A stretch of 64,000 nt of DNA. Origin: Xestospongia muta. Lineage: Eukaryota; Porifera; Demospongiae; Haplosclerida; Petrosiidae. Below, one piece after another: positions 21,771 to 33,582 of the stretch. The notes beneath the pieces were generated by a model. That model did no database searches and had not been told where the DNA came from. It saw only the letters and a program-made list of their open reading frames with translations. A program made the translations under genes and the position numbers. Position 1 is the first letter of the stretch, and the number at the start of each line of letters is the position of its first letter. The stretch is from contig OY848917.1 in the NCBI GenBank assembly GCA_963693285.1, forward strand, positions 33,119,245-33,183,244. Direction: 5' to 3'.

Positions 21771-24622
21771 TTTGACTTTAATAATCTTTGTGTGTTTAAT
21801 ATTTATTTTGATACTCTTACAACTACAAGTGCTCTGCATATATCGAAGCCAGTTTGAAATATCTGAGGTTTAGGTGACTGTGTACTACTCATACTAGTGA
21901 TATATGATCCTAGAATTCACAAAGGTATTTCCTCATTCTTTATTATAAACCACTAATACTATTAAAGTAATGATAATATACTTACAATAAACTAACTCAA
22001 CGTCTGATTACATATATACAGACATCCTTTCAGTAGCATAACTTAATTAAAGCTTTATCATCACAATGAGCAAGCTTCATTTGAGAATACATTTGGCAAA
22101 TTAGAAGAGTAACTAGTAGAACTAGTAGTGGATTATTCTGAGCATTTTATAAGTGTGTTAAACAATTCTATCATAGTACATTGCATTTCTAAATCTTTAG
22201 TCATTCATGAACTAAAATGCATTTTCACAAAGATTTATATGATGAATGAAGATATGAATTGTTTATAATAATTGTTAACAACTTAGGGATTATTATATCA
22301 TGTCAGTATCAATAATATTCCTAAAATATAATTATGATAACAATGTGATATGTGAAAAAGATTCAAGTTAAAAAATGCAATGACTTTATGTTAGAATAAA
22401 AAGATTGAGTTGTTTTAAAATGTTACTACTACTCATGCAACTATTATCATTTATCATATCTTATTTGATTCCATTTTTGTCACTCTGCTAGAAGTGATAA
22501 TGTGAAGAATCTTATTGCTTAGTTATTATTAATAAACATATTAAATTATTATTAGTGGCAAAATTAATAAAATTGATAATGCAACGGTAGGTGGTAACAT
22601 ACAAACATCATTTCATCAGACTCCCAAAAATCAAACATTTTAAAGATTTTAAATTGTTGAATTTGAATCTCTCTTGAAACATATTCACATTCTACAATAA
22701 TGTTGAGTGGTAGAATTTTTACACAAAAGTGCAGATTGAAATTGTCTATACAGCACTATGTTTTACTTTTTAATTCTTTATTATTCCAATATCAACTGTG
22801 CTTGATGAACACATACTTACATATGAATATGAGGATTTAGCAATTTAAACTAGCATGACTGTGCAGCAAAGAAATTGAGTGGTTCAGCTTTTTTGCAGCT
22901 GAGTATTTGTAAATATTTCACATGTTGATTTAATATGTGTGTGTTAAACTTGGAACATCTAAACATATTCACTTCTACATTTTTGTTGAAAATTAGAAGA
23001 ATTAGTTAAAAATTAGGAGACCTACTAAGAAATTCCATCAAATAAAATTTTGCATCAGTTTTAATATACTCACTCATATTTCATCATTCTTTGTCTAATT
23101 ATTAGATGTTGTTCAACTTACTTTATATAAACATTTAAATTTGAAATATATCATCACCCCTTCTGTTAAGTCATAGTTGAGATGTAATTGTTGGAATGCT
23201 ATGTCTACATGTAATAGCAAAAAGGTTGTTTGGTTTTGGGATCTTACAATACCCAATAAGTTATTGAAACATTAGTTATTTTGTGTATTTATATCTCTCC
23301 CTTTCTTAATTAATGACACTGTGAAAGCTATAATAGTTGTATCATAAGTCACTATACTATTATACTCAGTTGGTTGTAAATGACTTTAAATGGTAAGACT
23401 TTGGAAACACTGAATTTATCATGCATTACTATTATGGGATGCTTCTTTTATCCATTTTTTCATTGTGTTGAGTTCCAGACTATAATAGGCAGTAAATTAA
23501 AATAGAACTACGAATAAAATTCCAATTAATAAGCAATACCTGAGACAATATAATTTTTTTCAAAAATAATGCGTGTGACTTATATTTACTGAAGACAAAC
23601 CAAAAACACTACATAATTATAAATAAGGGAAATTGTAGGATACTCGGTCAATTAATGAAGACATCTTTTTAAATACTTGTTTTTAATCATTATATTTCTC
23701 ATAATGGATCTATTTGAGAGTCATCCCTATTGTTTATTTTCGAATTTACTTACAAGCTTAAAGAGAAAGGCAATCTGTCTCCTGTCTACAAAAGTGCTAC
23801 AAGTAGAAACAACAGAGTATTTAAGGTGTAAATGGTTCCAACTAATCATCTTCATAACATCATCTTCTTAACTTAATTGTGCTATTGTTGTGATTTTGTA
23901 AATTTTACTAAAAATAGCATGTAGTGTTTCGTTAAGTTGAAATAATTTTTAATGGAATTAATGACAGAAAAACTAAATACTATTTATACAAAATCAAAAT
24001 AATAAAGAATAGAGTAACAAAACTATTAATATACATTAGCACGAAATTACAATATAGATACTAACTAACTAACATAATCACAACAAAACCTAAGTGTGAA
24101 AATGTTCAAAGAGTTCAAAAAATATCACATAGCACACACATTATTTACTTAATTAATAACACCTACAACACAGTACTACATAGTCATGAAACTAGGACAG
24201 TGTATCACTCGTTAAAAGGATTAGAGATTCACTCAAAATCTATAGTGAAAATAATATATTAATAAGCATTTGATAATAAATATATCTTGTAAAGATCATT
24301 CATTAGCTACATGTATATAAAACTATTTCATACACTGCCCATTAGAAAACCATTGATAATTTAAATACAGAATTATTTGTTATTGACTGGACCATATGTA
24401 TCTAACACAACATGTACATATGTTTGTGATGGGCAAATTTTCTTCTACTATGCTTTATAGTTACTATATACTTTGCTTATTGACACAGTATAAAAAGACT
24501 TCAACACACAAAGTGTTAAATCTTCAAAACAACTTAAATATTCACTGATTAAAGTAGCTATTATATACACATGTGAGTTGCTGAACTAGATTGCATGGGA
24601 AACTATATTGATCAAAGTTAAA

Positions 24623-25751
24623 AAAGTTGTATGTAACGGTAATACAAGGATGTCTCAAGGAAATGTCAGAGATGATTGTGAGAATCTGAGAAAATGTTAG
24701 AGTAAATGACAAGCCCAGTGCAATCATGCTGCACAATTTCAAATTAAAAATTAACACGAATTTTAACTTTCATTTTGGCCTAGCTAGAGTAACATAACAT
24801 GTTGATGAAAAATAGTGAGGATAATATCTATGTTAGAGCAGAAATATCATCAAATATGAGATTATTATGAACAACTGGAAGATATAAAGTAACATTTTAT
24901 ATGTATACGTTACTGTAAGACAATAAATATCTATATTCACTATCACATATATCATTGTTTAGAGGTATTTATGCATAAAATAACACATGCTGATAAGAAA
25001 ATGAGTAGAAGATAACCTCCAGACAGCTATTGCTATAAGTTGTATCCCTATTAAAATCCTGAGTTGAAGAGTTATAATCATGCATATAAAATAATGAATG
25101 ATCTCTGATAGGTTATAGAATCTGTCATGATATTCATGTTAACCTATTACTCCACATGACCACCATGTAAAGTTCTTTATAAAAGTTTTGTTTTATATTG
25201 CTAATGGACCATCAATAATGACAGAAAAATATACAAGCTAACAATGAATTAAATTAATCCTAACAGCAAGTGCTATGATGATGAGTGTGGCTGATAATGC
25301 TTGAAGCTCCTCACTAAGGCTAAGTAATGCTAAGTTTCAGTAAAGGACCAAATGACTAAATGACTCAGTCAAAAAGTCATGTTATAAGTTATCATGTTAT
25401 AAATGAAGTCAGTCATTCTAGTATATGTAGTGTTTTAAAAGTTATTTTATATCATTAGGTCACTTATCAGAAGTCATGATTTCATAGACCAAGACTCTTT
25501 GAACTGAGAAGAGTACTTTATAACATCTCAGTTACATACATAGTATTATATTTCTTATATTTCTTTGGCTTTTTGTCCTTTATTATCCAACGATTGTCAA
25601 AAAGATCCTATATGCATTAATGACCATGTTAAAATGCCTTTTTCAAAATTATACAAATTGACACAGTTTGAAAACCAAATCAGAAAATATGATTTAGTCT
25701 GATTTACCACAAATAAAAGCTGAAAATGTAACTTTCAACATTTTGCTATAC

Positions 25752-25815
<64 letters not shown>

Positions 25816-26700
25816 TAATTGTATCAAATATTAAGTTTATTTTTGCAAAGCTTTCAAAAAAATAAAGGAAATATTATGCATTAACAATGAGTATATATTC
25901 TTTTATTCAATTATATAACACATGTACATATCTATGAAGGAATTTGTAGAATTAGCTGAGAGCCATATACCCGAGGATTATGTCCTTTGCAAAATCTTGA
26001 GCTCGTAGGTTTTTATAATGTATAGAAATCAATGATCTGTTATATCACATAACTTATGATGTGATTCATACTAACCTATTGCTCCACGTGACTATCATAT
26101 ATATATAAAGTTGAAACCCATCAATTATAACTGAACCAATTAAATGTGTATCTATTAGGTTCTATTTTTTTAATATAGACCTGCTAAGAGGTCAATATGT
26201 CTCTCCCATTCAAAATGTTTGGACTGTGAATCTCATTAAGTGATTACAAATGCACTCTATAATTATATAACTATACTTTGTGAAATGATAGAGAGTTTCT
26301 AAATTATGTAAAAATGGTATGTAAATAATATATTGTATTACAATCATTTTTAAGGGGTCAGAAGGTTTTGAAACTCTCATGACTCTTTTGCTACTTCCTG
26401 AAGACAGCAGTGTTTTCTTCCTAGATACATACTTGTGCATACATGCTTATTATAAATCAAATAACAATGAAAAGAAATGCTTGATGACACCACTATAAAA
26501 ATTAATTAGATGCTAAGCATCTAATTAATTATTAATATTGTGCACACGCTATTTTGCCCTTTTATTTCATTTAGTGGTGAACATTGATGTATTTCATTAA
26601 CTATTCATTTGTCTTACCATTTAGGATAGCAACTTATATTAGCTAATTCCTAAATTATTGTGTATGCTCTACTTTTGCTTTTTATATTTTATTTTCTAGT
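24623..26700. other. AT-rich spacer sharing sequence with 34.85-36.15 and 60.0-61.2 kb
   Basis: No gene is seen. From ~24830 onward the DNA resembles the regions preceding two other SMB units, e.g. the tttagaggtatttatgcata tag at 24958, 34947 and 60103, and the block around the 26100s, 35700s and 60800s. It therefore appears to be the 3' flank of an SMB unit duplicated several times. Confidence 0.5.
25751..25812. repeat. (CATA)n/(TA)n microsatellite
   Basis: A short CATA run passes into about 24 TA dinucleotides. It is absent from the related flanks at 35.4 and 60.5 kb, so it expanded after duplication. Confidence 0.95.
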
Positions 26701-26739
26701 GAATAATGATGAATTGTATGAACTAATGATATATCTTAC

Positions 26740-26913
26740 TAGGTATATTAGTTGAAGTAGGTGTTGGATAGCAACCAATATCATCAATATCATTACAACA
26801 ATCATTCCAATAGTGACAGTACTCATCACAATAACATCCTTTATCAGAACATACAGATGATTGAGAGGATTTACAACATCCAGAATAATTGAGATTAAGT
26901 GCTAGACATGACC
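26740..26913 (-). CDS. Somatomedin-B-like (SMB) exon, downstream of a degraded mucin exon
   Basis: A 174-nt phase-1 exon flanked by ctatag and gtaag. It encodes GSCLALNLNYSGCC, then CYCDEYCHYWNDCC and DIGCYPTP. The C-x-C-D-x-x-C-x(6)-CC core is the SMB pattern (disulfide knot of vitronectin, ENPP and mucin-like proteins), with two additional cysteines in the first half. On its 5' side (26945-26998) is a remnant mucin exon (TTIKPSTTPTIT) whose normal CCTG|gtaaat donor has been altered. It may be the last module of the SMB gene whose mucin and SMB exons lie at 27774-28499; no following exon or stop was identified. Confidence 0.6.
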
Positions 26914-27773
26914 CTATAGTAAACATATAAACAACATGAATTAATTTGTAGTACTCAGTGGTGTAATAGTTGGTGTAGTTGATGGTTTGATTGTAGTGCC
27001 TACATTAAAATGATAATAAAAATTAATGACGATCGTTATATTATACAAACTATATTTATCATCACATCAGTAATTGTATATTATAGCTATCAGTGAACTT
27101 ATTTAACTATAACAGCAATCACTGCGATTATATGTCTCACTGATAATGTTTGAATTTTCTCACTAAGGCTCAGTAAGGTTATTTTAAAGAACCAATACAG
27201 AAGTAATACAATATTGAATAACAAGTATTAAAGCATAAAGTATTATGTATGTCTACATTATTATATATACTTTATAAATATTATTGTCACTGACGTGTCA
27301 ACAAATGCTACTATACTCTTAACAATGGGTCAAGTTTTGAGTTATCATATTATATGTGAAGCTAGCCATAGCAGGTCACTTATCAGAACTTAGAGTAAAT
27401 TTGCCAAACTAGGAAATGTCTTATAACATAACAAACAGGTTAGTAGAAACCTCTGTTATCAAAGTGCAACCAATAGAGCATGTTAACAGTTAATGCAAGT
27501 CATGTTTAGTTACATACATACTGCTATACTTTATTTTCTTCTTGGTCTTATTGTCAAAAATTGTCAAGATGATAGACATTTTGCCTGTTTAGGCATTCTT
27601 ATCATAAATTAAAAATAATAATGAATCATAAGAAATAATAATGAATAATAATTGCCACACAATATCAATAATTAATTAGATCCTAAATTATTGTGTATGC
27701 TCTACTTTTGAACTTTATAATTCATTTACTAGTGAACAATGATGTATTGTATAAACTAATGATTTGTCTTACT

Positions 27774-28499
27774 AAGTTTACCTGTTGAAGTAGGTATTGG
27801 ATAGCAACCAATATCAGCTATATCACTACAACAATCATTCCATATGTAACAGTATTCATCACAATAACATCCTTTATGGGAACATACAGGTGATAGTGAG
27901 AATTTACAACTTCCATCATAATTGAGATTAAGTGCTAGACATGACCCTAAAATAAACATATAAACAACATCAATTAATTTGTAGTACTCATTTACCAGGT
28001 GGAGTAATAGTTGGTGTAGTTGATGGTTTGATTGTTGTGTCTGCTGGAGTAGCAACAGTTGGTGTAGTTGATGGTTTGATTGTTGTGTCTGCTGGAGTAG
28101 CAACAGTTGGTGTAGTTGATGGTTTGATTGTTGTGTCTGCTGGAGTAGGAACAGTTGGTGTACTTGATGGTTTGATTGTTGTGTTTGCTGGAGTACCTGG
28201 AGTAGCAACAGTTGGTGTAGTTGATGGTTTGATTATTGTGTCTGCTGGAGTAGGAACAGTTGGTGTACTTGATGGTTTGATTGTTGTGTTTGCTGGAGTA
28301 CCTGGAGTAGCAACAGTTGGTGTAGTTGATGGTTTGATTGTTGTGTCTGCTGGAGTAACAACAGTTGGTGTAGTTGATGGTTTGATTGTTGTGTTTGCTG
28401 GAGTACCTGGAGTAGCAACAGTTGGTGTAGTTGATGGTTTGATTGTTGTGTCTGCTGGAGTAACAACAGTTGGTGTAGTTGATGGTTTTATTGTTATGT
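27774..28499 (-). CDS. Mucin-repeat exon plus SMB exon pair
   Basis: Minus-strand exon 28499-27996 (504 nt, phase 1-1) encodes about ten imperfect repeats of DTTIKPSTTPTVATPA, a Thr/Pro/Ser-rich O-glycosylation-type stalk. It ends CCACCTG|gtaaat. The next exon, 27946-27774 or -27782 (two phase-compatible donors), encodes GSCLALNLNY...CYCDEYCYIWNDCC, an SMB module. Both reverse-strand shadows (Gln-rich or Val/Gly-rich frames) are open only because the 48-bp unit lacks stops. No signal peptide or membrane helix could be attached with confidence. The Ig/IgGFc gene just upstream ends with its own stop. Confidence 0.65.
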
Positions 28500-28599
28500 C
28501 TACATTAGAATGATAATAAAAATTAATGAAAATTCTTATATCATGGAAACTATTAATTATCATCACATCAATAATTGTATATTATTACTAACTTATATA

Positions 28600-29010
28600 T
28601 ATATATATACTCCTAAAAAAATTTACAAATCAGAAATATCAACCATTATAATGCCATTAAAACACTAAATTATATCTGCTGTTGATAATACTACAAATCA
28701 TTTCTTGAAGTTTTCATGTGGTGGCAAACTAACATCACTTAGCTACCTTGCTAAATCAGAATTATTTTAAAGCAAGAAACTCAAGATTTTGTTTTCATTT
28801 GAATTTCTGTTTTGTTTTAACAATCATTATCAGTAGATAATTTTGCAAAAACTAAAAGTATTATTGAAAAGGAATAGCACATCCAAGTGTACTCTAAGAT
28901 TCTCTCTACCTCCTAGATAAAAGCCAAACACCGTAAAAATTGATTGGTTGAATTAACTAATACATGGCTATACAGGTTGTATGTGAAAAATGTAAACATA
29001 ATACTATATT
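28600..29010. other. Spacer shared with SMB-unit flanks
   Basis: Contains a short TA run and the cattatcagtagataatttg and ctcctagataaaagccaaa tags also found near 46130-46250. No gene seen. Confidence 0.4.
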
Positions 29011-29013
29011 TGA

Positions 29014-31554
29014 TTACTGATGTACTATGGGACTAATGGTTTTAATACAAACAGGAGGAGATGGTGTATCTGAAGTAACAAAGTCAATTAAGTCAAAATA
29101 ACACCTTTTTATACCTTCATATCCATAGGGAATCATGTTCAGTCCTCCAGTATATGTATAGCCAACAAAAAATAATGAACCAAATATCAGTGGACAGAGT
29201 CTGGCATTTAGATCTTCATAATTGATATTGTAAATATTACTTGAAAGAGAATAACCAGCCAATACATAACCAACTACACTACTACCATTGTCACTATTAA
29301 TTGTAGTCCATGTTTCAGAACCAAGTGATACACCGTTTAATAGTACTTGGGAAGAATTGAAGTCTGACGAAATAACAGCTAAGTTCATATATTTTGTAGA
29401 CGACAAAATATTGATAACAGGAAATACAGTACTAGTCACATAATGTTGGAATGGAGGAACAATCACTATACAGCAGGATCACTAGCAATAAAACCTCCTA
29501 CTAAACTAAAAAGTTGTCCCAAAGAAAACTGTGCTACAAGAATGGGATTATTTGCATAAATATGACAAATCTTTCGACCATTGATCAGTTGTGATGCTGT
29601 TGCATCTTTCTGTAGTGATGATATCTTATATTCAATGTTTGATTGACAAGATATATTGATGTTAGTATTTTGTTGAGAGCTGACAAACTTCAACAGATAG
29701 CCTGACTTATAAGTAGAGAAAGGACTTATAAGGAACGAATTACCCCAAGATGCTGATGGAGGTATTTGCTCACCAAGAAAGTCAACACCAGCTGTTCCTG
29801 GTGTTGGTGTTTCACCAGCTGTGTGCCCTGAGTAGACAGCAATTGGTTTGTTAGAAACAACTTTTGAACCAGTTAGATCATTTGTTGAGTCAATTAAAAA
29901 TGTTTGGAGATAATCTAATTGAATAGTTACAGAATTTCCTCCTGTTATCGTGATATTAGTTCCAGTGGGGCTCAGATCATAAGGGATAGTTATGTTAACT
30001 GTAGGAGTTATAGTAATAATAGTATCATTGTTGGCAGATACAAGGAGGAGGGTACTAAATGAATCAACAATACTACTACCAGTGGAAATAGCATAGTAAA
30101 CATATTCATTGACAGGATATCCCCAGGTAGGATAACTCTGATAGACACCTGCTGTTTGACTACCACCACCATCACCAACAACAAAGACTGATATTTTGCT
30201 ACACGATCCTGTAGACACTATAATACCTTTCTCTCGGTCTGTCCTATGATCAACAGTATTACTTAAATCCAAAATGACAGTTGTTGATGTATTAGAAGTA
30301 ACTGAACCACTTGATATAGTTCCTGCTAAGTTTTTGACTGTAAAATTGACCGGTTCATTTTCCGAAGTAGTAATAATAAGTGAAAGACTCTTTTTGTCAT
30401 TAAAAGGTAGTGCTCCAATAATATGAGAACTTGCTGATGTACTCCAGCCATCTAAGTATGATATTATGCCATTACTTATAATTATTTTATTATAACCTAC
30501 ATTAGTCACTAGATAATTAAATGCAAACTATAGTTGAGAATATAATTTTAAGGTTATTCAAAGTTACAATACAATATGTGTATATCAGGTCATATTAGGA
30601 AATATACTACACAGTGAAAACATACAAGTACTTCAATACTTAGTGTATAAAGTAATGTTATTATATTATAGTAGTCATTAAGACTGGGCAGTGGTTACTA
30701 CTGTTGATGTTATGTTAGGTCACTATCATCTAATCAATTTATATTCTACTATAGACGCATATTTTAAAGTTGCTATAGTAGCATTAAATAATATTAGTGT
30801 TCAATGTTAATAGTATTATTGTTATAATAGTAGTAGATAATATACTATAAGTTATCATTTCTGATCACTGTAGCTTTTTAGAGATTACATGATCTATGTA
30901 GGCTAGTACATATTTTTTTTTACAATCATTTTATATGATATTATTGCCAGACTGGAAATAGGTCAAGTAATGTTTTGTTTATCAATAAATTTTATGAGAG
31001 AATTTATACCTAACAAGATAAAAATAAAATTCTATTATTGTATTATCTTTAATAAGAGTCACAGCACCTACTTCAACTATAATACTTATGTCAAAATGTA
31101 ACAACACCCATTTTTATTACCTATCATTTGTTTACTTATGTATTAATTGGTATACATTTAGTTATAACCATGTATATCTACCTTCAACTGTTATGAGAAT
31201 ACTTGAGTTCTCAGTTGCTAAGTTGGTATAGATTACTTTACAGATATATCTTCCACTGTCAGACTGAGTCACATTAGTTAAATTCAATAGTAGAGGACTT
31301 GTATTTGAAGTAGATATAACAACTCCATTAATATCTAACCATTGATAGGAGAGAACATTACCACTACCTTCACATTTAGCTAATAGATCATTGCCGTGTA
31401 ATACTATAACTGATCCTGATGGTGTTATCACTGGACGACCTAGTACAAATGATAATCCAGTTATAATAATAATAATAGTAATAATTGTATTACCTTGTGT
31501 TGTTACTAATGTAGACAACAAAACGAGAACTAAGACAACAACAGAGAGAGACAT
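29014..31554 (-). CDS. Ig-domain plus IgGFc-binding-like protein, frame broken near the 3' end
   Basis: Exon 1 (31554-31494) encodes a signal peptide, MSLSVVVLVLVLLSTLVTTQ. Exon 2 (31439-31182) encodes an I-set-like Ig domain (LLAKCEGSG, YQWLDINGV, VTQSDSGRYICKV). Exon 3 starts at 30496 after a phase-matching acceptor and encodes an IgGFc-binding-protein N-terminal-type domain (GYNKIIISNG, REKGIIVSTGSCSKI, SNKPIAVYSGH, DFLGEQIPP). The frame stops at 29466 right after ASDPAV. The homologous continuation (VPPFQHYVTSTVFPV ... to stop at 29014) is open but displaced, consistent with a ~5-base insertion (gtata). The domain is typical of mucus or extracellular glycoproteins. Either the gene is a recent pseudogene, ends early, or the assembly has a local error. 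A sister gene without the IgGFc exon starts at 57511. Confidence 0.7.
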
Positions 31555-32520
31555 ATGGCTTGTTTACAGTACTTGTCTAATCGACTAAAGAAAATATAAA
31601 GCCTTACAAGACCAGACGTTTATTAATAATGTAGAGTGACTAGTTATTAATTTTAATGATGTGGACCACACGTTGACCAATAGCCCAGTTATTTGTCTTT
31701 AAAAATAAAGACGCTACAAGAACGATATGACTCATTAAAGCAATTAACTGAATAAAAGGGCAAAAGTTTACTTTATTAGATTAATAACAGTTTAACAATT
31801 TTGTTATAAAGTGTCAAGGTCAAACCAGTTCATCTAGGAATTAAACAATGAAAAGAGTGATACACTTCTCTTGAAAACAACTGTGGCTAGTCCTCCTCCT
31901 ACATTTGTATTGTAATAATGATAACATCTTATTTATACTCATCAATTTAATCAATTCATAGAGATTTGGTTGCATGTATCCCTACAACATGTATCATTTT
32001 GTTTAATAATATAATTGCATATAATTGACAATTTATGTAATTCAACAAATGATTTAGGTAAGTACAGTGTGTATATAAGGTATGATGCATTCCACGCAAA
32101 CGGTCTTAGCCCAGCATTATATTTTGTCGAAGATTAAACAAAGTCCTTACAATTCCAACAATTAGTTACATATGAACAGTCAATTCTATAGTATATTATA
32201 ATTATCAATCTAAACAATATGGTCATTTCTTTGTATCAAATACTTTTGCGACATGTAACCTTTAGATTTACACAGACCATTTTGTATAAATTAGTTAAAT
32301 AAATCAGTTTTACAATAATTAAATATTAATTGTAAATCAATACTACTACCAGTAAAACAATATGTTCAACTAAAGTTTGTAAAATACTAGCTACTTCAAA
32401 TTGCTACAAATAACAATATATAACAATATATATATTATGAAAACAAGACAATACTATAAAAACTGATCAATTTCGGCATGTTAACTAAAATAGCTAAACT
32501 AATTTTTTTTCATTGATTCT
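31555..32520. other. Upstream region of the Ig/IgGFc gene, nothing else seen
   Basis: The first ~450 bp match the region upstream of the sister Ig gene (57512-58020), so the probable promoter was duplicated with the gene. No coding signal. Confidence 0.45.
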
Positions 32521-33075
32521 GTTCCTCTTTCTTTCGTTGCAGTTTTTCCTTAATATCATCAGGAAAGAACTTAGCGAATGTTGTCTCGGATAATGTGCCA
32601 CTTTTCATCATCTATTCTCTACAATCAAGACATCTGCAGAAGAGCTTGGAGACTATTGTTTAGAATATTAAAGAAATAAACTATTGTGAAAACTGGATTT
32701 TTCCAAAGAAGTTCCTCCAGAATTATCTGCTCCAATATCACATCGTTCTTTGCTCAGGAAAAAAATTTGATTAAAAAAATTGACTGATATCTTTGCTCGT
32801 GACATTAAGAACCCATTGTTTTCAAGTGCTTTTTACTTCTTTTGAATGAAGACAGTGCATTATGAAAATGAAAAGACCACGAAAGGCAGTGATGATCACA
32901 AACAATGCAGCAAACAAGTCTCGTACTGTCTTATTAATATAGATATATCTTGAGTGGCTAACAGTCCAATATTCCATCCAAGACCAAACAAAATTGACAG
33001 TGTTGTAATTATAACAAGCTGTTGGCAAACAAAAGATTATTTGTCTTTATCATCCTTAGTTTTAACATCCTTTAA
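32521..33075 (-). pseudogene. Adhesion-type (family B) GPCR C-terminal relic
   Basis: Minus-strand frames 33060-32950 read QQLVIITTLSILFGLGW then NIGLLATQ, the helix-6 pattern of adhesion GPCRs. After a frame change, about 32940-32822 read TVRDLFAALFVIITAFRGL then FIFIMHCLHSKEVKS, the helix-7 pattern ending in the usual F-I-F-x-x-H-C-L. A separate piece near 32612-32514 reads MMKSGTLSETTFAKFFPDDI and ends with a stop, plausibly the cytoplasmic tail. Frame breaks and an in-frame stop before helix 6 mark it as a relic. A more decayed copy of the tail piece lies near 58330-58500. Confidence 0.6.
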
Positions 33076-33189
33076 ATTATAAAGTAAACGTTTTTGTATG
33101 AGAGAAAGAAATATGATAGTAAACACCACCCATTTAAAGATATAGATGATCAGAAATGGCACTACCATACCAACATAATATGGAACATT

Positions 33190-33582
33190 AAAAGCACTTC
33201 TAATCCAGATAGTTATGGTATCAATGGAACCATTGAAGATAGTACTGAGGAATGTTTCTTTACTGATAGCACCAATTTTTGTGAGTTTGTGTATTTTGTT
33301 GGTTTATTAACTCAACAAAGGGAACAAATCTATGAGGTTCTTGCACCACATGATTGTCTCTTTATACCTGTATGGGCTATTGCACTGTTAGTGTTGGTGG
33401 TGTTGGTGGTTATAGGGATAATCATCTTGGTGATTATCAAACTTTTAATAATGTATTTTGACTATTGAGAATACAAATCATTTCAAAAAGAAGTCAATGA
33501 AGCTGATTTCTCTAAAAACAGTAATCCTATTTACCACATCTCCACTGTTACTTATAATAATGTGGCATATGGTAATGAGTGA
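33190..33582 (+). pseudogene. Third integrin beta copy, C-terminal fragment only
   Basis: From ~33200 the frame reads NPDSYGINGTIEDSTEECFF, the transmembrane helix and MYFDY, equivalent to residues ~682-769 of the intact gene. The next codon, CAA (Gln) in the intact copy, is TGA. After it the tail (EYKSFQKEVNEADFSK, NPIY, NVAYGNE, stop) remains in the same frame. The whole ectodomain upstream is missing, and the fragment abuts the adhesion-GPCR relic. An apparent ATG at 33094 lies in unrelated DNA. Confidence 0.85.

Larger units (their letters stand above)
18507..24622. repeat. Segmental duplication, copy 2 (carries broken integrin gene)
   Basis: Near-identical to 4474-10797. Differences include scattered substitutions, the loss of ~210 bp around 23885 (counterpart 9870-10080), and an insertion of ~70 bp near 22615-22690. 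Similarity stops shortly after the shared sequence aatcaaagttaaaaaag, at ~24622 here and ~10797 in copy 1. Confidence 0.85.

Noticed and set aside
25751..25812. Possible regulatory TATA cluster
   Set aside because: It is a plain TA microsatellite absent from homologous flanks.
28028..28513. Plus-strand Val/Gly-rich repeat protein frame
   Set aside because: It is the antisense shadow of the mucin exon. The minus-strand frame has matching splice sites and phase to an SMB exon, the plus strand has none.
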